DNA of 12,021 bases from an uncultured bacterium (lineage in GTDB: Bacteria > Patescibacteriota > Minisyncoccia > Phycocordibacterales > UBA9973), in NCBI GenBank assembly GCA_937895515.1, contig CALAYS010000156.1, positions 1-12,021 of the forward strand, read 5' to 3'. Position 1 is the first letter of the stretch. Every line of letters starts with the position of its first letter. This document shows, piece after piece, positions 6,348-12,021 of this stretch. Position numbers and translations under genes: made by a program. The notes below the pieces were generated by a model that saw only the letters and a list, made by a program, of their open reading frames with translations, did not search any database and was not told where the DNA came from.

Positions 6348-7265
6348 TTAAATTGGCCAAAAAGTTTCAAAATGGCATCCCTTTAGCAATTCCCCCTTAC
6401 CTGAACTACTAAAGGATATAAAAATTATATCCTCCTTCATTCCAAGCGAAGTGGATGCATTTCTTTCAAGGGAATCTGAAATTTCCTTAAATGAAGGTTT
6501 TGAAATAGGAAAATACAAAACCCTTTCAGTAAGATTGGGTAAAAAAACATTAAATGAAAATATTTTTACCCCAGATATTTGGTTTTTCACAACAACTATG
6601 CGTTTATAAGCAGCTGCAACCAATGGACATTCATCTATTCCGCCCCATCCATTATCATTTTGAAGATTCCCCAATAATTTTTTAATGTGGTTTTCTATAG
6701 AAAGATTTTTAACAGAATATGTTGTCTTTTTATCTTTGTCCGAGAGATTAGAATAAAATGTTGCTAAATCTTGTCTAACTTTATGATGAAAGCTCTGTGT
6801 TTTATAAATAAAACGAGCAATGCTTCTATAAAAACAATTTCCATCACCGAATACAGGTAGGGAAAAGTTTTCTTGTAATTTTTCCGGAGACATACTGTTT
6901 ACGATGGAATTGTATTGATTAAAACTTTGAGTCGTTCTAACAGACAATTCATCACAATTAATATTTTTCCTATTTATTACAGACGGTGCGGGCTGCTCAA
7001 CTACGGGTATTAAAGTATGATGGCTTGTGTTGTCAAAACAGTATAAATAATTTTTTTGAGGTTCAGCCTGAATACTTTTGGGGGGCTGCAACTGATCATT
7101 TAAAGAATCTTTATTGTCTAATTTAGATGCAGCATTGCTTTGCGGCTTGTCCAAATTTGAAGAAACGTGACTTTTAAGATGTGTGTATGGAATTGCAGTT
7201 ATATTGACAATAAAGGAAATTACAAAAAAGATTAAAGAGATGAAAAGAAATAATATTGATTGCAT
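6348..7265 (-). CDS. OTU-family cysteine protease with N-terminal membrane anchor, 305 aa
   Basis: Residues 3-22 (ILFLFISLIFFVISFIVNI) form one strongly hydrophobic segment, a likely signal anchor. A Ser/Asn/Gln-rich linker of about 100 residues follows. The OTU domain begins near residue 133. FGDGNCFYRSIARF carries the family's G-D-G-N-C signature, with Asp141 and the nucleophile Cys144. The catalytic His is probably His298 in GCHFETFW, seven residues before the C-terminus, matching the late H-aromatic-polar motif of OTU enzymes. The domain length (about 170 residues) is normal. OTU proteases remove ubiquitin or ubiquitin-like modifiers from proteins and occur in several large DNA viruses. 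A role in countering host ubiquitin signalling, or action at a viral or host membrane, is inferred. The membrane anchor is the unusual part. It lies between the 700-aa surface-protein gene and a small orphan, all on the minus strand. Confidence 0.88.
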   Translation of the reverse strand: MQSILFLFISLIFFVISFIVNITAIPYTHLKSHVSSNLDKPQSNAASKLDNKDSLNDQLQPPKSIQAEPQKNYLYCFDNTSHHTLIPVVEQPAPSVINRKNINCDELSVRTTQSFNQYNSIVNSMSPEKLQENFSLPVFGDGNCFYRSIARFIYKTQSFHHKVRQDLATFYSNLSDKDKKTTYSVKNLSIENHIKKLLGNLQNDNGWGGIDECPLVAAAYKRIVVVKNQISGVKIFSFNVFLPNLTERVLYFPISKPSFKEISDSLERNASTSLGMKEDIIFISFSSSGKGELLKGCHFETFWPI

Positions 7266-7314
7266 GTCTTTTAATTACAACATATTGGATCTATGTTTTA
7301 TTATCAAATTTTTG

Positions 7315-7333
7315 ATGATAAATTCTTTATCAT
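7315..7333 (-). terminator. Hairpin after the BspA-like gene
   Basis: Arms ATGATAAA/TTTATCAT enclose a 3-base loop, 16 bp past the minus-strand stop at 7350 and upstream of the OTU gene start at 7265. A second small inverted repeat, ATCAAA-TT-TTTGAT, overlaps it at 7303-7316. Confidence 0.55.
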
Positions 7334-7349
7334 TGTTAAATCGGCAATT

Positions 7350-9452
7350 TTATTGGAGAAATGTGACTTTAAAATTTACTTTTCGATTGAATATCTCAAA
7401 AGAACAAGCATTTTGATCTGATTGAGAAACATCTGAGGATAACTGGCTGTTATTCATATTTTGATTTTCTAAAAAATACATTTTTCTTAAAATTATAACA
7501 ATAAAAACAAAACATGATTGGAGCGATAGTCTAACCCTATTGATAAAAACCTCGTCTGGGCTTTGATTTAACATTGCGAAATACCCCACATGGTCTTCAA
7601 GGGATAACTGATGATCACCATTTGACGGATTATAGAAAAGCTGGTCAATGTATTCTGGTGATTGATATTCTGGATATCCACTGTTCTTAATTATGTCCCC
7701 GATTATTGAAAAGAAAAAAGAACGACAAGCATCGATGTCAGCTTTTTCGCCAACCATCGATTTGTTTACACTTTTGTCTTTACATGTCAACAGTGCTTGG
7801 ATCGAAAACTTTGATATTTTGAAAGAGTCATCGCTTCCCCCTTCATTGCCTCCGCCGTTGTTATCGTCATTTCCGGTGGAATCACCTGTTATATACCAGT
7901 TATTGGGAGGGTTAGTTAATATTTCGCGGGAAGTGATGTCGGAGTATATAAGAGATGACGCCCCTAGAGAAACGTTTGGTTTGACAGTTTGTGCGGCCCA
8001 TCCTGCGAGGGTAAGGTCATAATTAGCAGTACTCATTTTACAATTCGCTAACATTGCATTCATTGACTCCACATTTCTGACATCAAAATTATCAAGTTTT
8101 TGGTTGAAGGCTTCAGCTTCATAAAGCATGTAATCCATATTTGTTACAGAAGATGTATCAAAAGGTAAAGGAAAATTAAAGGATCTACATCTGTAAAACA
8201 TTTCTTTCATATTTGTAACTTTTGATGTATTAAATGATGTTTCTTGATTGTAGTCAAAAGCGTGAGATAACATGGTTCCCATGTTAATTACATTTGAGGT
8301 ATCAAAAGATAGAACCTGATTAAATGAATTGCATCCCAAAAACATAGATGACATATCTATCACATTGCTTGTGATGAAGTTGATGGGTTTATTGTATAAT
8401 TCATCGTATCTAAACATTGAGTTCATGTCAGTTACATTGGATGTATCGAAATCCAATTGTTGATTAAATAAGGGCAAATCTGAGAACATAAATGACATAT
8501 TTGTGACCAAAGATGTATTGCTAAAACTGATAGGACTATCAAAAAGAGGAAGGACACAAAACATAGCATACATATTTGTAACATTTTGTGTATCAAAAGA
8601 TATTGGTTGATTAAAAGAGTTTGCTCCTGAAAACATATTTGACATATCACTTACATTTGATGTGATGAAAGACAATGGTTGATTAAAAGAAGTTGCATTT
8701 GAAAACATACCTGACATATTTGTGACATTTGATGTGTCAAAAGATAAAGATTGGTTAAAGGAACTTGCTCCAGAAAACATACCTGACATATTTGTAACAT
8801 TATGTGTGTCAAATGATGATAATGACTGGTTGAATAGACTTGCATTTAAAAACATACTTGACATGTTTGTGACATTTGATGTGTCAAAAGATAAAGATTG
8901 GTTAAATGAACTTGCTCCAGAAAACATAGATGCCATGTTTGTGACATTCGAGGTATCAAATGACAAGGATTGATTAAAGGAACTCGCACCTGAAAACATC
9001 ATATAAAAACTTGTTATTTCCGAAGTATTAAGAACAATGGGCGAATTAAAATTAACACATTCCGACAAAAAACCATCTATGTAACAACCGGGAGCAAGAA
9101 TGGGAGAAACTTGAGGAAGAGACACCAAAACCTTGCAAAATTGGAAAACTAGGCAATTAAAAGGGTTTTCGGGCCATTGGATAACATCAGTTAAAAAATT
9201 TTGGATTCCATTATCATTCATTGTAGGTCTGAAATATATAACGTCATTGTTATTGCCAAAAGATACAGCTATATCATATGTTCCAGCAGATATATAAGTT
9301 TTTTCTATTAAAGTATCGTATGATGCAGTAGACGTAGAACTCCCATCTCCCCAATCTATGGTGTAAGGAATGGATGATGCATTGAAAAGAGCATCGTTTG
9401 ATAAAATGGTGTTATCCGGAACTGAAACTCTTAAAATAAAAGAAGAACTCAT
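7350..9452 (-). CDS. BspA-like (DUF285) repeat surface protein with PKD-like N-terminus, 700 aa
   Basis: Residues 1-75 look like the PKD-type module often found before DUF285 repeats: IDWGDG at 32-37, then KTYISAGTYDIAVSFG. Residues 148-470 hold 13 repeats of about 24 residues with the consensus FNQSLSFDTSNVTNMSGMF, typical of the BspA-type leucine-rich family (PF03382, the 26-residue bacterial surface repeat). The first units are nearly identical; later ones (LPLFDSPI, YDELYNKPI) are diverged. A Gly/Asn/Asp linker (526-542) leads to a 158-residue C-terminal part that I do not recognise. It contains a 14-residue hydrophobic stretch (642-655) that may anchor the protein, with a hydrophilic tail. 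No N-terminal signal peptide is visible. BspA-like proteins bind host surfaces in bacteria and protists and have been found in giant viruses; acquisition by horizontal transfer is an inference. The internal minus-strand and plus-strand frames here are repeat shadows. Confidence 0.92.
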   Translation of the reverse strand: MSSSFILRVSVPDNTILSNDALFNASSIPYTIDWGDGSSTSTASYDTLIEKTYISAGTYDIAVSFGNNNDVIYFRPTMNDNGIQNFLTDVIQWPENPFNCLVFQFCKVLVSLPQVSPILAPGCYIDGFLSECVNFNSPIVLNTSEITSFYMMFSGASSFNQSLSFDTSNVTNMASMFSGASSFNQSLSFDTSNVTNMSSMFLNASLFNQSLSSFDTHNVTNMSGMFSGASSFNQSLSFDTSNVTNMSGMFSNATSFNQPLSFITSNVSDMSNMFSGANSFNQPISFDTQNVTNMYAMFCVLPLFDSPISFSNTSLVTNMSFMFSDLPLFNQQLDFDTSNVTDMNSMFRYDELYNKPINFITSNVIDMSSMFLGCNSFNQVLSFDTSNVINMGTMLSHAFDYNQETSFNTSKVTNMKEMFYRCRSFNFPLPFDTSSVTNMDYMLYEAEAFNQKLDNFDVRNVESMNAMLANCKMSTANYDLTLAGWAAQTVKPNVSLGASSLIYSDITSREILTNPPNNWYITGDSTGNDDNNGGGNEGGSDDSFKISKFSIQALLTCKDKSVNKSMVGEKADIDACRSFFFSIIGDIIKNSGYPEYQSPEYIDQLFYNPSNGDHQLSLEDHVGYFAMLNQSPDEVFINRVRLSLQSCFVFIVIILRKMYFLENQNMNNSQLSSDVSQSDQNACSFEIFNRKVNFKVTFLQ
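8706..8993 (-). repeat. Four near-identical 72-75-bp units inside the BspA-like gene
   Basis: The DNA encoding residues about 154-249 repeats the MFSGASSFNQSLSFDTSNVTN unit with few base changes, including synonymous ones. One unit has an extra codon (75 instead of 72 bp). This close similarity suggests recent duplication or conversion. It may also be collapsed or expanded in a short-read assembly. Confidence 0.85.
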
Positions 9453-9571
9453 TTTTTATTAAAAAAAAGAAATATTTTAAGGATTTTTCCTAATTTTTAG
9501 TTTTCTATGCTTTACAATAATTTTTGAATTGATCCCAAATTCTTATTTGTCTTGGAAAAACAACTCATATA
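9453..9571. promoter_or_regulatory. Divergent intergenic promoter region
   Basis: These 119 bp lie between the ATGs of the BspA-like gene (-) and the 346-aa gene (+). The region is AT-rich, with an A/T run directly before the minus-strand ATG (TTTTTTATTAAAAAAAAG on the plus strand). An AATAATTTTT string at 9516-9525 also occurs upstream of the genes at 745 (-) and 11428 (+). No experimentally known promoter element can be named. Confidence 0.35.
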
Positions 9572-10612
9572 ATGATATCTTCTATTAATACAACAATGGG
9601 TTCTCCCAGGTATGTGAAAGATTCAGACAAAAATGGAAGTTGTGGATTATTGGCTTCCACAGTGGGAAAATTTCTTTCTTCATGTGCGCTGTCTCAATCC
9701 CAATTTTCTCCTTCGATTGAAGATTATTTTAATGAAAAGGAGAAAGAAGAAGTCGAAAAATCAGAACTAAAAATAGTTCATCTTTTTTTCCATCGAGGAG
9801 ATCTTTATGATAGAGCTGGGCTCACTAAGGGGGATAAAAATCAGCTCAGATGTTGTCTTGACGTTGATGCCACTGAAAGTGACGATAACCCCTTCCTAAT
9901 AAAAGTTAAAAAGCTAATAGAAGACGAAGGGGCTATACCCTGTGTTGATGTATCTTGTTGTTCCTGGTTTGGGAGTAATTTTCCTTCAGAAAGACTTTAT
10001 TCATTTATGGATTATGTTCTCTTTCATAACGGAACAGTCCGCTTTAGTGATTATTCTATTTCCTCTGGAAAAAGATATCTTGAAAAAATAGGTCTTCCTC
10101 TTTCTTTTGAGATTGTTAATGATCTCGAGGGTCCCATTAAAATAAAATTCGATCCAAATGAACTTAAGACTTCAGGAATGGAAGATCTTATACTTTTGGG
10201 CGAACTTACCAGTTCTGCAAGTGGAGAATGCACGGTGAATGCTTTATGTGGCACAAGAAGAATGTGTTTTGATAACACCAACCTTCCACCGTATGCTAAA
10301 GTCCTCATTTGGATCCATAAAAAAGACACAGAGCCCTTTCCAGGTTTAATTGTAGTTCAAAGACCAGGATCCAACACTTCAAAAATAGTTTTATGGAGTC
10401 TTCATTTCTCAGCCCTTTCAGATGCTGGTGCGGTTGATCCTTTAAGGATCGAAACAGAAATAAGAAATCGGCATGGTCCAGCAGCCGCGACGAGGTTTGC
10501 CAACGATATATCAATTGCTAGTAGAACACAAGGTGAAGATGGAATTCGTGCCGTCGCAAGCATTGCTTTATCAGAAATAATGAGCTCTCTTTCTCCCTCT
10601 CCTGGACATTAA
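9572..10612 (+). CDS. Hypothetical protein, 346 aa
   Basis: The gene starts at an ATG; an alternative Met lies at residue 9 (MGSPRYVKDSD). The protein looks soluble and globular, with no signal peptide or membrane segment. Notable features are a Glu/Lys-rich helix near residues 50-65 (YFNEKEKEEVEKSELK) and Cys pairs at RCCLDVD and CVDVSCCSWFG in the first half. The second half is beta-rich (YAKVLIWIHKKD, GLIVVQRPGS, KIVLWSLHFSAL), followed by a helical C-terminus (RIETEIRNRHGPAAATRFAN). I recognise no family. The clustered Cys residues could bind metal or form disulfides, but no standard zinc-finger spacing is obvious. It is divergent from the BspA-like gene, and a hairpin overlaps its stop codon. 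The function is unknown; it is clearly a real gene by length and composition. Confidence 0.85.
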   Translation: MISSINTTMGSPRYVKDSDKNGSCGLLASTVGKFLSSCALSQSQFSPSIEDYFNEKEKEEVEKSELKIVHLFFHRGDLYDRAGLTKGDKNQLRCCLDVDATESDDNPFLIKVKKLIEDEGAIPCVDVSCCSWFGSNFPSERLYSFMDYVLFHNGTVRFSDYSISSGKRYLEKIGLPLSFEIVNDLEGPIKIKFDPNELKTSGMEDLILLGELTSSASGECTVNALCGTRRMCFDNTNLPPYAKVLIWIHKKDTEPFPGLIVVQRPGSNTSKIVLWSLHFSALSDAGAVDPLRIETEIRNRHGPAAATRFANDISIASRTQGEDGIRAVASIALSEIMSSLSPSPGH

Positions 10613-10633
10613 AACAATAAAAATTATTGTTTT
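10611..10633 (+). terminator. Hairpin overlapping the stop codon of the 346-aa gene
   Basis: Arms AAAACAATAA/TTATTGTTTT flank a 3-base AAA loop and are followed by more T residues. The first two bases of the stem are the last two of the TAA stop. Position and symmetry match the other candidate 3'-end hairpins. Confidence 0.6.
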
Positions 10634-10674
10634 TTTAATAAATTGATTTTATTTTCTCATCTTTTTTAGGAAAA

Positions 10675-11407
10675 ATGGAGAAAAGTTTTAAAGTCGATCT
10701 TAAACTTAATTTATCTTCGGATCAAAAGCATGTCGTTGAAAGATACCTGAGATTTTTTGAAATATTAAAATATGCGACCAAAATCGATCATGTTTCTGAA
10801 GATTTGAGGAAAAGTATTGAAAACAGGTAATATAGCCATTACGATGGGCGCTTACTTATTTTAAAGATCGAATCTTTTTTTCGGCCATTGAAGAGGACAA
10901 AATATTTGTTATTTTGATGGCCAACAACAATCAACTTTTTATCAAGCTGAAGGATTTGGCAGCGATGTTATAATTGATGGTTTGTTTCTTCTTTTAGCAT
11001 AAAAACCTTTAAAACAAGAGATAAATATTGAAAAGACTTGGATTCCTTTCGGTGGATGCAGCACTAGACGCGCCTTAAATCCCATTCAAAAAAGTACTGA
11101 AATACCCCTAGAAGAAATAATTAATTCATCATTTAGTCTATCCAGTCGAAGCCGAATTGTTGTGGAACTTGGAGAAATGGCGTTATATTTGTCCAATTGC
11201 AGATATTAGTGACGACCACCCCGACATGGAGTTATTTGGAACAGGCGATGCGTGCTCTAAATCTTGCGAATGTCGTAGTATTGGATTTGAAGATGGCATT
11301 TCTTAGATAGGCTTTTGTGCGATAATACATCGCAATGTTTTTTTAAGGGAAGGCGTGAGTTTGTTGAGTTGTTTAAAGATTTGATTTTGCCGCTCTTCCA
11401 AAAATAA
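10675..11407 (+). pseudogene. Decayed gene of about 240 codons, several frameshifts
   Basis: An ATG at 10675 opens 51 codons (MEKSFKVDLKLNLSSDQKHV at the start) and stops at 10828-10830. Protein-like sequence then continues in changing frames: YSHYDGRLLILKIESFF (frame of the start); SAIEEDKIFVILMANNNQLF (from 10881); YQAEGFGSDVIIDGLFLLLA, a TAA at 11000-11002, then KPLKQEINIEKTWIPFGG; VYPVEAELLWNLEKWRYICP to ECRSIGFEDGIS (stop at 11304); and LDRLLCDNTSQCFFKG to PLFQK, ending with TAA at 11405-11407. The first two shifts coincide with T runs (10875-10881 and 10936-10940) where one extra T would restore the frame. At least four frameshifts and two internal stops make one working product unlikely. 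I do not recognise the ancestral protein. The alternatives are clustered sequencing errors or a real 51-aa gene followed by junk. Confidence 0.7.
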
Positions 11408-11427
11408 TTTTTATACAACAGAGAAAT

Positions 11428-11697
11428 ATGCCGCCCAACGAAGACCGCCAAACCAGCGCAAGCTGCAACACCAGCATTTCTGAAGCTATCATCATTTACA
11501 ATTTGAAGGCGAAAAATGCTCGGATCGAAGCCGAGAAAGCAGTCGCCCGATACAAGAAAATTATGGCTGACCACCCTTCTGACAAACACCTGATAGAAAT
11601 GGAAAAGAGTAGGGCTCTTGCTTTGTTCCGCAGAATGAAGCAATTGGAGCAGTACAGAGATACCTTTCTTGGATTGTCCCCTCACCATAAAAAATAA
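11428..11697 (+). CDS. Hypothetical helical charged protein, 89 aa
   Basis: An ATG-initiated frame ends with TAA, 20 bp after the end of the decayed gene. From about residue 18 on, the protein reads as one or two long charged helices (AIIIYNLKAKNARIEAEKAV, then HLIEMEKSRALALFRRMKQL), consistent with a short coiled coil or helical hairpin. Its base composition is clearly richer in G+C than the flanking DNA. The C-terminus is basic (SPHHKK). There is no membrane segment and one Cys. A long minus-strand frame over the same bases is a shadow. A small GCAAATTTGC palindrome at 11703-11712 follows the stop, too short to call a terminator with confidence. The function is unknown. Confidence 0.7.
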   Translation: MPPNEDRQTSASCNTSISEAIIIYNLKAKNARIEAEKAVARYKKIMADHPSDKHLIEMEKSRALALFRRMKQLEQYRDTFLGLSPHHKK

Positions 11698-11849
11698 ACA
11701 CAGCAAATTTGCCATGTTAGTTAAAAAAGTATTTTTTTTATTGATTTATTTCTCAACAAAACCTTAACTGTTTTTGTTAAAAATGTAATATCATTATTGA
11801 GATAAATTGTTTCTTCAAAATAATGAATTTGGCTTATTTTTTTTAATTT

Positions 11850-12021
11850 TTAGTCGAAAAATTAAAAAAATAACCTGAATCAGTTATATTTGAAAGATTA
11901 TTTTCTTCAAATATAAAGTCCAAATGTTCCAAAAATCTTGCCTTCTCCGCACAGTCACAAGTGGCGCTGACCTATTATTCAGAAGGCCTTTATTTGAAGT
12001 AAATAGTCGAAAAACTTTTTC
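11850..12021 (+). repeat. Second array of the ~153-bp repeat, running off the window
   Basis: TAGTCGAAAA at 11851 and again at 12004 are 153 bp apart, the same period as in the 5.3-5.9 kb array. Between them are the family blocks GTTATATTTGAAAGATTATT, AATATAAAGTCCAAATGTTC, CTCCGCACAGTCACAAGTGG and CTGACCTATTATTCAGAAGG. The first copy lacks the right arm of the palindrome; the second is cut by the window edge. The stretch 11713-11849 is AT-rich and otherwise featureless. Confidence 0.88.

Noticed and set aside
7693..8973. Several frames inside the BspA-like gene on both strands
   Set aside because: They mirror the repeat unit of the 700-aa gene; their repeated peptides are frame-shifted readings of the same DNA.
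7350..9452. Mycoplasma origin suggested by the DUF285 repeats
   Set aside because: TGA acts as a stop in this window, there are no ribosome binding sites, and the neighbouring genes and palindromic repeats fit a giant virus better.
11257..11715. 152-aa minus-strand frame across the decayed gene and the 89-aa gene
   Set aside because: It has no protein-like organisation and runs antisense to two stretches with better coding character.

Overview
The window looks like part of a nucleocytoplasmic large DNA virus (giant virus) genome. It is AT-rich (about one third G+C by eye). Genes lie on both strands, have no Shine-Dalgarno spacing and are mostly single transcription units. Several end in a short perfect palindrome a few bases past the stop codon, as described for some amoeba giant viruses. 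The gene repertoire fits too: a collagen-like membrane protein, a BspA/DUF285 repeat surface protein, an OTU-family cysteine protease and several orphans. Non-coding arrays of a roughly 153-bp unit centred on a palindrome recall the interspersed palindromic repeats of Pithovirus-type genomes. Placement near Pithoviridae is an inference; no core viral gene is present to test it. UGA is used as a stop (gene at 121-408), which argues against a mollicute source for the BspA-like gene. The first 28 bases are Illumina library adapter, so the left edge is a contig end with untrimmed artificial sequence.

Layout. 29-1110: a small orphan (+), a membrane-anchored collagen-like protein (-) and another small orphan (-). 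1110-2275: non-coding, with one divergent copy of the 153-bp repeat and a GC-richer island bounded by direct repeats. 2276-4937: a divergent pair, an unknown 295-residue protein (-) and a 566-residue beta-rich, Asn/Ser/Thr-rich adhesin-like protein (+). 4938-6089: non-coding, with hairpins, about four tandem copies of the 153-bp repeat and a related inverted-repeat element. 6090-9452: three minus-strand genes, namely a small orphan, an OTU protease with an N-terminal membrane anchor, and a 700-residue protein with a PKD-like N-terminus, 13 BspA-like repeats and a C-terminal hydrophobic segment. 9572-10612: an unknown 346-residue protein (+). 10675-11407: a decayed gene readable only by switching frames several times. 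11428-11697: a small helical charged protein (+). 11698-12021: another 153-bp repeat array running off the window.

The recognisable genes point to the virion surface and host interaction (collagen-like stalk, two repeat-rich surface proteins, deubiquitinase-like protease). No replication, transcription or capsid gene is seen, so this is accessory territory where repeats, gene decay and acquired surface proteins accumulate. No operon-level pathway can be demonstrated.
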